Below are positions 50,613 through 59,356 of a stretch of DNA of 64,000 bases, one piece after another; position 1 is the first letter of the stretch; each line of letters begins with the position of its first letter. The translations under genes were made by a program, and so were the position numbers. A model generated the notes under the pieces. That model did no database searches. It was not told the origin of the DNA and saw only the letters and a program-made list of their open reading frames with translations. The DNA is taken from positions 1 to 64,000 of the forward strand of contig JAILLA010000106.1 in assembly GCA_024693325.1 (NCBI GenBank). Direction: 5' to 3'. The stretch comes from Solobacterium sp. Its GTDB lineage: Bacteria; Bacillota_I; Bacilli_A; Erysipelotrichales; Erysipelotrichaceae.

Positions 50613-51628
50613 CAGTTGTTTTCAGCACGTTTTGCAAAACGTTCTTTTGCAAAGTGGCACTGTACAAAATGACCCGGTTCAACTTCATACTTGGCAGGTA
50701 CTTCTCCGGAGCACTTCGCTGTTGCAAGCGGGCATCTTGTATGGAAACGGCATCCGCTCGGAGGATTAGCCGGTGACGGAAGGTCTCCCTGCAGGATGAT
50801 ACGATTGCTGTTGTTGCGCTTACGGGGATCAAATGACGGAGCCGCAGACAGAAGAGCTTCTGTATACGGATGCGCGAAATGTTCAAAGATCTGTTCTTTG
50901 GATCCGATCTCAACGATCTCACCAAGATACATAACGCCTACAGAGTCGGAAATAAACTTAACGACTGAAAGGTCATGTGAGATGAACAGATATGTAAGTC
51001 CCATATCGTCCTGCAGATCCTTCAGAAGGTTGATGATCTGGGACTGGATGGAAACGTCCAAAGCTGATACTGCTTCGTCGCAGATAACAAACTCGGGATC
51101 TACAGCAAGCGCTCTTGCAATACAGATACGCTGTCTCTGACCGCCTGAGAACTGGTGGGGATAACGTCCTGCCTGTTCGGGGAACAGACCGCACTTGCTC
51201 ATCAGTTCAAAGACTTTATTCATCATTTCTTCACGGTTGGCAACGATATTATGTTCGAGCATTGCTTCACCGATGATGTCATAGATCGGCAGACGGGGAT
51301 TCAGTGAAGAATACGGGTCCTGGAAGACGATCTGCATCTTTGTACGGTATTTTTTCAGTTCATTGCCTGAAAGCTTGAATGTATCAACACCGTCATAGAA
51401 CATTTCACCGGCAGTCGGCTTCAGAAGCTGAAGCATCGTTCTGCCTGTTGTTGACTTACCGCATCCGGACTCACCGACAAGTCCCATGACCTGTCCTTTT
51501 TTAATTGAGAAGGATACATCATCAACAGCTTTTACCTGTCCGACTGTTGTCTGCAAAATACCGCCCTTGATCGGGAAATATTTTTTCAGATTTCTGACTT
51601 CGATCAGATTTTTGTTATCAGTTGTCAC
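50612..51628 (-). CDS. oppF: Oligopeptide ABC transporter ATPase OppF
   Basis: 338 residues from GTG 51628 (GGGAGG eight bases before); another GTG at 51637 lies within the SD itself. Walker A GESGCGKST, Q-loop MQIVFQDPYSSLNPR, signature FSGGQRQRI, Walker B VICDEAVSALD, His in FISHDLSV, and the C-terminal oligopeptide-transporter Fe-S-like motif GCRFHTRCPLA...C. Walker A Lys to Q-loop Gln is about 45 residues, the normal spacing, in contrast to the second OppF. It pairs with OppD to power OppBC. Confidence 0.94.
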   Translation of the reverse strand: MTTDNKNLIEVRNLKKYFPIKGGILQTTVGQVKAVDDVSFSIKKGQVMGLVGESGCGKSTTGRTMLQLLKPTAGEMFYDGVDTFKLSGNELKKYRTKMQIVFQDPYSSLNPRLPIYDIIGEAMLEHNIVANREEMMNKVFELMSKCGLFPEQAGRYPHQFSGGQRQRICIARALAVDPEFVICDEAVSALDVSIQSQIINLLKDLQDDMGLTYLFISHDLSVVKFISDSVGVMYLGEIVEIGSKEQIFEHFAHPYTEALLSAAPSFDPRKRNNSNRIILQGDLPSPANPPSGCRFHTRCPLATAKCSGEVPAKYEVEPGHFVQCHFAKERFAKRAENN

Positions 51629-52619
51629 GATCTTCACCTCCCGGTCTGTAGCAGCGAACCCAGTGATTCGGTTCTACTTCAACAAGTTCAGGAACGCCCT
51701 TGCCGCATTTTTCACAGAAGAAGCCGCAGCGGGGACCGAATGAGCATCCTTCCGGAAGAGCTGACAGGTCAGGCACGTTGCCCGGAATAACTGTCAGACG
51801 GTTGGAGGATGTGTTCATATCAGGTCTTGAAGCGATCAGACCTTTTGTGTAAGGATGCAGAGGATTTTCGAAAATCGTCATAACATCCGCAAGTTCAACT
51901 ACTTTTCCTGCATACATGACCATGACGCGGTCTGCCATTTCAGCAATGACACTCAGGTCGTGGGTAATAAACAGGATCGATGTGTTCAGCTGCTTTTTCA
52001 GATCATTCATCAGGTCAAGAACCTGAGCCTGAATCGTAACGTCAAGAGCTGTTGTAGGTTCATCCGCAACCAGGATCTTCGGATTGCATGCCAGAGCCAT
52101 CGCGATCATAACGCGCTGACGCATACCGCCGGAAAGTTCAAACGGATATTCATTAACGATACGCTCCGGATTCGGAATACGTACCAGATCCAGTGCATGG
52201 ATCGCTTCTTTGTGAGCTTCTTCTTTGCTTAAGCCTCTGTGCAGAGTCAGTACTTCCTCGATCTGGAATCCGATCTTGAATACCGGATTCAGAGATGTCA
52301 TCGGTTCCTGGAAAATATAGGAAATAACGTTTCCGCGCATTTTTCTCAGTTCAGCATCGGAAACTTTCAGCATATCCTTGCCGTCAAGCAGGATCTCGCC
52401 GCCTTCATATCTTCCCGGAGGGCATTCAACCAGCTGTGCAAGGGACATGCAGGTAATGGATTTACCGCATCCGGATTCACCGACGATACCCAGTGTTTCG
52501 CCTTCGTATACTTCGAAGGAAACATCATCAACAGCCTTCACGATGTTGCCGTTCATGCTGTGGAAGTAAGTTTTTAAATTCTTCACCTGAAGAAGCGGTT
52601 CTCTATTCATTTCTGTCAT
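51618..52619 (-). CDS. oppD: Oligopeptide ABC transporter ATPase OppD
   Basis: 333 residues. Walker A GESGCGKSI, Q-loop [14 protein letters not shown] (EPMTSLNP is typical for OppD), signature LSGGMRQRV, Walker [12 protein letters not shown], His in ITHDLSV, and the C-terminal Cys motif EGCSFGPRCGFFCEKCG. It overlaps oppF. SD GAGG. Confidence 0.94.
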   Translation of the reverse strand: MTEMNREPLLQVKNLKTYFHSMNGNIVKAVDDVSFEVYEGETLGIVGESGCGKSITCMSLAQLVECPPGRYEGGEILLDGKDMLKVSDAELRKMRGNVISYIFQEPMTSLNPVFKIGFQIEEVLTLHRGLSKEEAHKEAIHALDLVRIPNPERIVNEYPFELSGGMRQRVMIAMALACNPKILVADEPTTALDVTIQAQVLDLMNDLKKQLNTSILFITHDLSVIAEMADRVMVMYAGKVVELADVMTIFENPLHPYTKGLIASRPDMNTSSNRLTVIPGNVPDLSALPEGCSFGPRCGFFCEKCGKGVPELVEVEPNHWVRCYRPGGEDRDN

Positions 52620-52633
52620 ATATCAGCCACCTC

Positions 52634-53527
52634 TTATTTCTGCATCTTCGGGTCGATTGCGTCACGCAGACCATCGCCAAGAATGTTAAAGCAAAGAATC
52701 GTAAGGAAGATAGCAGATCCCGGAGGAATCCAGTACCACCATTTTTTCTGCAGGACCAGAAGGTTTCTGGCTTCCTGGATCAGGTTGCCCCATGTCGGAG
52801 TCGGCATGGATACACCAAGTCCAAGGAATGAGAGCGATGTCTCTGTCAGGATAACACTGGCCATTGAAAGTGTGACATAAACGATAATGTACGCCAGTAC
52901 GTTCGGGAACAGATGCTTGAAGATCTGACGTTTATTGGAAATACCAAGCGCACGGCAGGCTTCCATGTAGTCCATTTCACGGAGAGACAGGATCTGTCCG
53001 CGGACGATACGAGCGATACTGGGCCAGGAAAGAACGGCCAGGATCGTGATCAGTGTCATAATGGATGTTCCGAAGATAGCCTGCAGTGTGATACAGATCA
53101 TCAGGAACGGGAAGCACATGAACATTTCGGAAATACGGCTGATGATCGTATCAACGATGCCGCCGAAGAAACCGGCCATGGATCCGAGAACCACACCGAT
53201 GATCGTTTCCAGAACGGTAACTGCGATAGCAATACCAAGCGATACACGTCCGCCGTAGAACAGACGTACAAAGAGGTCACGTCCGATCTTGTCAGTACCC
53301 AGGAGATGTTTTGCACTGGGCGGCTGATTTGCATCGGCTGCGATAACTTCATACATAGAATACTTGGAAAACATCGGGACAAAAATGCATGCGCCGACGA
53401 TCAGAATCAGAATAAACAGACTGATCATGGCGAGCTTGTTCTGTTTTAAACGTCTCCATACACCGCGCCAATAGGAATCTTCCTTGGTTGACTTCCGGAT
53501 TACTTCATCACGAGATAATTCAGTCAT
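52634..53527 (-). CDS. oppC: Oligopeptide ABC transporter permease OppC
   Basis: 297 residues, normal length with six membrane helices. TM1 about 33-55, then a short extracellular loop of about 45 residues leading to KHLLGTDKIGRDLFVRLFYGG, and the EAA motif MEACRALGISNKRQIFKHLFPN. The loop is the site where the second OppC holds an extra domain. SD AGGGGG. Confidence 0.94.
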   Translation of the reverse strand: MTELSRDEVIRKSTKEDSYWRGVWRRLKQNKLAMISLFILILIVGACIFVPMFSKYSMYEVIAADANQPPSAKHLLGTDKIGRDLFVRLFYGGRVSLGIAIAVTVLETIIGVVLGSMAGFFGGIVDTIISRISEMFMCFPFLMICITLQAIFGTSIMTLITILAVLSWPSIARIVRGQILSLREMDYMEACRALGISNKRQIFKHLFPNVLAYIIVYVTLSMASVILTETSLSFLGLGVSMPTPTWGNLIQEARNLLVLQKKWWYWIPPGSAIFLTILCFNILGDGLRDAIDPKMQK

Positions 53528-53539
53528 TGGAACCCCCTA

Positions 53540-54505
53540 TCAATCAAACTTAATACGCGGATCTACTGCCGCATACAGAATATCGGCGATCAGCGTTGCA
53601 AACAGTGTTGTAAGTGTCAGCATCGCGTTGATACCGATCAGAAGCGGATAGTTTCTGTTGTTGACAGCTTCAACGGACAGTTTACCGACACCGGGCAGCG
53701 AGAAGATCGTTTCCGTCATCAGGGCACCGGAGATCAGACCCGGGATTCTGAAGCCGAGAAGTGTAACGATCGGGATCATCGCGTTGCGGAATGCGTGTTT
53801 GTAAATAACGACCTTTTCTGCAAGACCTTTCGCACGTGCTGTACGGATATAGTCTGAACGGATAACTTCCAGCATACTTGAACGTGTATAACGCATAAAG
53901 CTTGCTGTTTCCGCAAGACCGAGGACAAGTGCAGGGAGGATCAGATGGTATGCATGATCGCCGAGCTTGGTCCAGAAGTCTGCATTAATATTAGATGCAC
54001 TGATAAAGCCAAAAGTCGGGAACCATTTCAGTTCGACCGCAAATACCTTCAGCATCAGCAGACCTGCAAAGAATGTAGGAAGCGCAAGTCCGAGCAGTGA
54101 GAATACTGTCAGGAAGTTATCGATTGCAGAGTACTGCTTTGTAGCACTGATGATTCCTGCAGGAATACCGATCAGCATTGCAATGATCAATGCCGTCAGG
54201 GACAAAGCAAATGTTACGCCAATGTTTTCACCGATGACATCGATTACAGGCTTAAAATGCTTGGAAGAATAACCAAAGTTGCCATGGGCAGCCTGTACCA
54301 GCCAGTTCCAGAACTTCTGGTAAAAAGGCAGGTTCGGATCAAGTTTTTCCAGCAGAGCAGCCTTGAGTTCCGGTGTCATGGTAGGGTCCATAATGTTCGA
54401 AACGATACTACCGGGCGCCTTATCTATAATAAAGAACAAAATAAACAGAATGCCCAGGAATACAGGGATGATCTGAAGGAGTCGTCTGATCACATAATTT
54501 TTCAT
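53540..54505 (-). CDS. oppB: Oligopeptide ABC transporter permease OppB
   Basis: 321 residues, six membrane helices, N-terminal MKNYVIRRLLQIIPVFLG, EAA loop YIRTARAKGLAEKVVIYKHAFRNAM, typical OppB/DppB. SD AAAGGAG. Preceded by a terminator-like hairpin after oppA, so it is made in smaller amounts than the binding protein. Confidence 0.94.
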   Translation of the reverse strand: MKNYVIRRLLQIIPVFLGILFILFFIIDKAPGSIVSNIMDPTMTPELKAALLEKLDPNLPFYQKFWNWLVQAAHGNFGYSSKHFKPVIDVIGENIGVTFALSLTALIIAMLIGIPAGIISATKQYSAIDNFLTVFSLLGLALPTFFAGLLMLKVFAVELKWFPTFGFISASNINADFWTKLGDHAYHLILPALVLGLAETASFMRYTRSSMLEVIRSDYIRTARAKGLAEKVVIYKHAFRNAMIPIVTLLGFRIPGLISGALMTETIFSLPGVGKLSVEAVNNRNYPLLIGINAMLTLTTLFATLIADILYAAVDPRIKFD

Positions 54506-54528
54506 GTTATGCTCCTTTCTTAAAGAAA

Positions 54529-54566
54529 ACCCTCAAAATCCACTGAATATCAGAAGATTTTCAGGG
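54529..54566 (-). terminator. Leaky terminator between oppA and oppB (operon 1)
   Basis: Minus strand CCCTGAAAATC ... GATTTTGAGGG then TTTTCTTT. A second stem, ATCGGCAGCGC/GCGCTGCCGAT (54585-54621), stands closer to oppA. This pair explains how oppA mRNA can outnumber oppBCDF. Confidence 0.65.
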
Positions 54567-54659
54567 ATTTCTTTAAATGAACGAATCGGCAGCGCCGCCT
54601 GATGGCAGATGCGCTGCCGATGTTTAAACTTTACACTAACAGTTCAGAATAACTGCAGC

Positions 54660-56342
54660 TTAGTCCATTGTTACGTCTTTAATCAGGTCTGTCCAAGAAG
54701 TGTAGACGCCGATATCATCGAGGCCATGAACGTTGTTGTTGATAGCCCAGATTTCAGAACGGTAAGCAACGATCAGAGTCGGCAGAAGCTCGTTCTGACG
54801 GATAGCCCATTCCTTATAGATTTCAGCACGCTTGTCCTGATCAAATTCAGCAAGACCGAGCTTGATGAGTTCCTGAGATCTTTCATCATAGAAACCGGAA
54901 GCGTTGTATCCGCCTGCGCTGTATGCGTCGTAGTCGAACAGTCCGCCTGTCGGATCCGGATCAGCACTCAGAGAGAAGCCCATTGTGTAAATGTCGAAGT
55001 CTTTTTCACCAGGTGCAGCGTCCATAGCAACTTCTGCAACTGTGTTGAAGTCGAGAGTCTTGATGTTGAGTTCAACACCGATCTGCTTCCAGCTGTCATA
55101 AGCCATGCCGGACAGTGTTCCAGGCCATGTAGCTTCAGGATAAACCAGCCAGTCAAGAGCGAGCTTAACGCCATCCTTATCGCGGACGCCGTCGCCGTCT
55201 GTATCTGTCCAGCCAGCTTCGTCGAGCATTGAAGCTGCTTTATCGAGGTCATACTCGTAAGCATTCAGCTCATCATCACCAGGATAAGCCCAGGATGTCT
55301 TGGAGATCGGGCACATACCAAGAGCAACCAGCTCGTTGGAACCATATTCAGCAAGCAGGAAGTTGCGGCGATCCAGTGCATAAACAAGAGCCTGACGGAC
55401 TTTTACATCTTCCAGAGTAGGTCTTGTTGTGTTGAAGCACATGAATGTGTAGCCGTTAGCAAGGTAGCTGACGAGGTGTGTATCAGCCATTTCTTCAACA
55501 GCTTCTACGTTCTCGAGCTTAGCAGCAGGCTGTGCGAAGTCGATTTCTTTGTTCTGCAGTGCAGGAAGCAGAGCTTCTTCACTGACTTCCAGGAACTGAA
55601 CGCCATCCAGCTTAGGAGCGTTTGCAGCATCCCAGTAGTTCTCGTTCTTAACGAGGTTGATGTACTGCTTAGCCTGTGCGGATTCGAGCTTGAACGGGCC
55701 TGTTCCCATCGGATCGTTGTTCTTAGCTTCGAATTCTTCCATGCTGCTGTATTCATAGTGAGCCTTGGACAGAACGCCGTATGTGAAGTTCTGCAGGTTA
55801 GCAGGTGAAGCAGCTACCATGTGGAATGCTACATGTGTATCGTCGATCTTTTCAACGCTGTCATATGTAGCAGCAACACCGGCACGAGGACCTGTATAGT
55901 CAGGATCCTTCATTGTCATGTAAGTGAATACAACGTCATCTGCTGTCATCGGTGAACCGTCAGAGAATGTAACGTTGTCTTTCAGTGTGAATGTGTATGT
56001 GAGTTTGTCTTCTGACAGTTCGATAGAGTCAGTGATGTCACCCTCAACATATTCGCCTGAGGAATTAGTCTTTGTCAGACCCTGGAACATCAGGTCGTTT
56101 GCCCAACCGTCATAAACGTTACTGGACAGAACCGGGTTCAGGACGATGTCGTAACCTGAGCATCCGAATCTCAGAACCTGAGGTGTTGTGCTGGCTTCCC
56201 CGCCGCCTGCTTCAGCTGTTGCTGCAGGAGTGCTTGAACCAGCGTCGGGTGTCGGTGTTGAACTTCCGCCGCCGCTGCATCCTGCCAGAGCAGATACTGC
56301 AAGCAGAGAACTGAGAGCTGTAACAAAAAGTTTCTTGTTCAT
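54660..56342 (-). CDS. oppA: Oligopeptide-binding lipoprotein OppA
   Basis: 560 residues from ATG 56342 (SD GAGGGA). Signal with lipobox LAGC near residue 20 (SALAGCSGG), a short Ser/Thr/Ala linker, then an SBP family 5 fold: LTYTFTLKDNVTFSDGSPMTADDVVF, the DxxH hinge region, LVYALDRRNFL. It captures peptides outside the cell and hands them to OppBC. It sits first in the operon with an inverted repeat next to its promoter. Confidence 0.93.
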   Translation of the reverse strand: MNKKLFVTALSSLLAVSALAGCSGGGSSTPTPDAGSSTPAATAEAGGGEASTTPQVLRFGCSGYDIVLNPVLSSNVYDGWANDLMFQGLTKTNSSGEYVEGDITDSIELSEDKLTYTFTLKDNVTFSDGSPMTADDVVFTYMTMKDPDYTGPRAGVAATYDSVEKIDDTHVAFHMVAASPANLQNFTYGVLSKAHYEYSSMEEFEAKNNDPMGTGPFKLESAQAKQYINLVKNENYWDAANAPKLDGVQFLEVSEEALLPALQNKEIDFAQPAAKLENVEAVEEMADTHLVSYLANGYTFMCFNTTRPTLEDVKVRQALVYALDRRNFLLAEYGSNELVALGMCPISKTSWAYPGDDELNAYEYDLDKAASMLDEAGWTDTDGDGVRDKDGVKLALDWLVYPEATWPGTLSGMAYDSWKQIGVELNIKTLDFNTVAEVAMDAAPGEKDFDIYTMGFSLSADPDPTGGLFDYDAYSAGGYNASGFYDERSQELIKLGLAEFDQDKRAEIYKEWAIRQNELLPTLIVAYRSEIWAINNNVHGLDDIGVYTSWTDLIKDVTMD

Positions 56343-56361
56343 ATCTTTCCCTCTCTTTTCA

Positions 56362-56382
56362 ATTGAACAGTCAATGTTCAAT
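56362..56382 (-). promoter_or_regulatory. Inverted repeat ahead of oppA
   Basis: ATTGAACA, five bases, TGTTCAAT: perfect 8-base arms located between the -10 candidate (TATAAT near 56394-56389) and the SD of oppA. Candidate operator or mRNA hairpin. The rest of the 56383-56554 gap is A/T-rich and shows no gene. Confidence 0.5.
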
Positions 56383-56554
56383 GAAAGCATTATATATGCA
56401 GTTTCTCTGTAAAGAAACCCTTTTTATTTTGTTTTAAAATCTTTTTTCACATAAATTTGCTTTCATTTTCATTTTTTTCAAAGATTTTCCCGTCAAATCA
56501 TGCTGAAACAGAAACATTTTTCCCGCTTCTTTCTACAATCTGTCCTGAAATGAT

Positions 56555-56592
56555 AAAAACAGCAGCCGATCCACGATGAATACGGCCGCTGT
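56555..56592 (-). terminator. Terminator of opp operon 2
   Basis: Minus strand ACAGCGGCCG ... CGGCTGCTGT (one G-U) followed by TTTTTA, just after the small membrane protein gene. Confidence 0.75.
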
Positions 56593-56601
56593 AAATAATT
56601 T

Positions 56602-56844
56602 TCAGAATATCCTCATGAACAGCATTCCTGCCAGAACAATGAGGAACAAAGCTCCGGCACATACCGGCAGGATCGTCAGGCAGCCGGCAAGGATCATCGC
56701 CAGCATATCGCCTTTTTCCATTTCCTCGGCATATGTCGGCTCATACAGCTTCTCTCCGCTGTACTCTTCTCTCAAAGCGTCCTGCTTTTCTTTCTGCTCC
56801 TGCTGGTATCTGATCGCTCTGTCAACTTTTCCCTGCCAGAACAT
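56602..56844 (-). CDS. Small membrane protein at the end of opp operon 2
   Basis: 80 residues, starting 5 bases after the oppF-type stop. A charged, Gln/Glu-rich first half (about 1-45) is followed by one membrane segment (about 48-78, DMLAMILAGCLTILPVCAGALFL). The membrane part aligns with that of the small protein in opp operon 1. No known family is recognised. Location and likeness suggest a built-in accessory subunit of this importer type in the lineage. Confidence 0.78.
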   Translation of the reverse strand: MFWQGKVDRAIRYQQEQKEKQDALREEYSGEKLYEPTYAEEMEKGDMLAMILAGCLTILPVCAGALFLIVLAGMLFMRIF

Positions 56845-56849
56845 CGCAG

Positions 56850-58361
56850 TTACTTCTCAATATCGAGACCATCCAGCAGCGGATGATGACATGCAACAAA
56901 GTGGTTCGGTTCCATCTCTGTCCATGCCGGGACCACATGTCTGCAGATATCCGTGCAGTAACGGCATCTGGTATGGAATTTGCATCCTTTCGGAGGATTG
57001 ACCGGTGAAGGAATATCCCCTTCCAGGATCTGCAGCTCTTTTGACGCATCCGGATCTGTTGTCGGGATTGCCGCGATCAGTGCCTGTGTATACGGATGGA
57101 TCGGTTTTGCGAACAGAGCCTCAGACTCCGCAAGCTCAACCATGTTGCCGAGATACATGACGCCGATCCGGTCGCTGATATATTTGACGACCGAAAGATC
57201 ATGCGTGATAAACAGATATGTCAGGTCCTGTTTTTCCCGCAGGTCCTGCAGAAGGTTGATGATCTGTGACTGGATCGAAACGTCCAGCGCGGATACCGCC
57301 TCATCGCAGACAACGAACTTCGGTTTGACCGCAAGGCTTCTGGCAATAGAGATACGCTGTCTCTGTCCGCCTGAGAACTGATGCGGGAAACGGTGCAGGA
57401 AGTACGGTGCAAGACCGCATTCATCCATGACCTTCAGAATATAGTCCTGCATACGGGGTGAATTCTTTGAGAACAGGTTATGCGCCATCAGGCCTTCACC
57501 GATGATCTGGCCGATCGTCAGACGCGGGTTCAATGAGGAATACGGATCCTGGAAGACGATCTGCAGATCCCTTCTGAGGAGTCTGATCTCATTGTATTCC
57601 AGACGCGCAAGGTCGATCCCGTCATCTCTCAATGCTTCGTATTTATCGAAATCCGGCTGGTGCTGATACTGTTTGCGAAGTTTGTCGATCGCTGTCTTGC
57701 TGTCAGCGATCTTTTCATCAAGCTCCGCCAGTTCCTTATCGAAAGAATCCAGTTTTGCATCATAGGAGCTCAGATTCTTCTGTTTGAATTCGGCATCTTC
57801 ACGCTTTGCGCGTGTCTGTGCCTTTTCCTCACGCACATCACGGCGCTTTTTCGCATATTCATACCATGTTTCATATGCTTTCCTGACCGGTGTCAGATCA
57901 TCTGCTGTGAGCAGACCGCCGACGATATTGGCAACATTCAGAAGTGCGTCGTTCGCTTCCTTACGTGCCTGTTCCAGAGCAGCGTGTTTTTCAAACTGCT
58001 CTTTTTCACTCAGCTGCACGTATTCTGCTTCGAGTTTGTTCTTTTTCTCTTCTTCGACGAAGATCTGTTCCTTCAGCTTCGGAAGATTACGGATCGTATC
58101 AATGACATAACCCGGCGCGATATCATCCAGCGTTCTGCCGTAGTACATCGTTCTGCCGTCTGTCTGTTTGTATAACTGCAGGATCGTGCGTCCGAACGTA
58201 CTCTTGCCGCAGCCGGATTCACCGACCAGTCCGAAGACCTCACCCTCGTAGATATCCAGGGAGATCCCGTCGTTTGCTTTAACAAATGTCCCTTTTTTCT
58301 TCAGCGGGAACCACTGTTTCAGGTTTGTGATCCTGAGAAGGACCTTTCTTTCCTCAGCCAT
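56850..58361 (-). CDS. OppF-type ATPase with a large coiled-coil insertion
   Basis: 503 residues, about 165 more than the OppF next door. Walker A GESGCGKST at 47-55, then an insertion at about 85-255 that is Lys/Glu/Ala-rich and predicted as coiled coil (EEEKKNKLEAEYVQ, EKAQTRAKREDAEFK, DKELAELDEKIADSK), then the Q-loop LQIVFQDPYSSLNPR at about 266-280, signature FSGGQRQRI, Walker B VVCDEAVSALD, H-loop ITHDLSV and the C-terminal Cys cluster CKFHTRCRYCTDIC. Every ATPase motif is intact, so it should still work as a transporter ATPase with an added arm in the cytoplasm. Confidence 0.92.
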   Translation of the reverse strand: MAEERKVLLRITNLKQWFPLKKKGTFVKANDGISLDIYEGEVFGLVGESGCGKSTFGRTILQLYKQTDGRTMYYGRTLDDIAPGYVIDTIRNLPKLKEQIFVEEEKKNKLEAEYVQLSEKEQFEKHAALEQARKEANDALLNVANIVGGLLTADDLTPVRKAYETWYEYAKKRRDVREEKAQTRAKREDAEFKQKNLSSYDAKLDSFDKELAELDEKIADSKTAIDKLRKQYQHQPDFDKYEALRDDGIDLARLEYNEIRLLRRDLQIVFQDPYSSLNPRLTIGQIIGEGLMAHNLFSKNSPRMQDYILKVMDECGLAPYFLHRFPHQFSGGQRQRISIARSLAVKPKFVVCDEAVSALDVSIQSQIINLLQDLREKQDLTYLFITHDLSVVKYISDRIGVMYLGNMVELAESEALFAKPIHPYTQALIAAIPTTDPDASKELQILEGDIPSPVNPPKGCKFHTRCRYCTDICRHVVPAWTEMEPNHFVACHHPLLDGLDIEK

Positions 58362-59340
58362 GACGCACCTCCATATCCGGATAGAAGCACCGGATCTGCT
58401 GGGTATCGTTCACGCGAACCAGCTTAGGTTCCTCCTGAAGGCATTTTTCCGTTGCATATTTGCAGCGCGGCGCAAATTTGCATCCCTTCGGAAGATCAAG
58501 CGGATGCGGTACAGCACCCGGGATCGATTCCAGGCGTTCATTCGGTTTTGAATTCAGACGCGGAATGGAACGGAACAGTCCTTCCGTATACGGATGCTGG
58601 AACTGCGGACTGGAGAAGATCGTTCTCGCAGGAGACATTTCAACCACCTGGCCGCAGTACATGACAGCTACGTCGTCCGCCATCTGATTGATGACACCAA
58701 GGTCATGGGTAATAAACAGGATGGATGTTCCTTTTTCCTTTTTCAGGTCATTCATCAGGCGCAGGATCTGTGCCTGGATCGTAACATCCAGTGCTGTCGT
58801 CGGTTCATCGGCGATCAGAAGTTTCGGACGGCATGCCAGTGCCATGGCGATCATGACACGCTGGCGCATACCGCCGGAAAGCTGATGCGGATACTGTTTC
58901 AATACAACTTCCGGATTCGGGATCTTGACGTCCGCAAGCATTTCCAGAGCCTTTGCGGAAGCTTCCTGCTTGCTCATGCCCTGATGGATCATGAACGGTT
59001 CCGATACCTGACGCTCGATCGTAAAGATCGGGTTCAGGGATGTCATCGGTTCCTGGAATATGACCGAGATCGCGTTTCCGCGGATCTTGTACATTTCATT
59101 CAGGGAGATCTTTGTCAGATCCTGTCCGTCAAACATGATCGTACCGCTGTCGATCCAGCCGTTCGCGTCAAGCAGACGCAGAATGCTCATAGCGGATACG
59201 GATTTTCCGGAACCGGATTCACCGACCAGACCGAGTGTCTTTCCCGCTTCCACGGAATAAGAAACATCGTTGACCGCTTTTACGGTTCCGCGTTTTGTAT
59301 GAAAGAAGGTATGGAGATTATTTACTTCGAGTAAAGCCAT
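58354..59340 (-). CDS. oppD: Oligopeptide ABC transporter ATPase OppD (operon 2)
   Basis: 328 residues from ATG 59340 (SD AGGAGG). Normal OppD layout: Walker [23 protein letters not shown], signature LSGGMRQRV, Walker [19 protein letters not shown]-terminal [14 protein letters not shown]. No insertion here, so the added parts of this importer are confined to its OppC and OppF. Overlaps the next gene by 8 bases. Confidence 0.93.
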   Translation of the reverse strand: MALLEVNNLHTFFHTKRGTVKAVNDVSYSVEAGKTLGLVGESGSGKSVSAMSILRLLDANGWIDSGTIMFDGQDLTKISLNEMYKIRGNAISVIFQEPMTSLNPIFTIERQVSEPFMIHQGMSKQEASAKALEMLADVKIPNPEVVLKQYPHQLSGGMRQRVMIAMALACRPKLLIADEPTTALDVTIQAQILRLMNDLKKEKGTSILFITHDLGVINQMADDVAVMYCGQVVEMSPARTIFSSPQFQHPYTEGLFRSIPRLNSKPNERLESIPGAVPHPLDLPKGCKFAPRCKYATEKCLQEEPKLVRVNDTQQIRCFYPDMEVRHG

Positions 59341-59356
59341 TCTGTCCATCCTCCTT

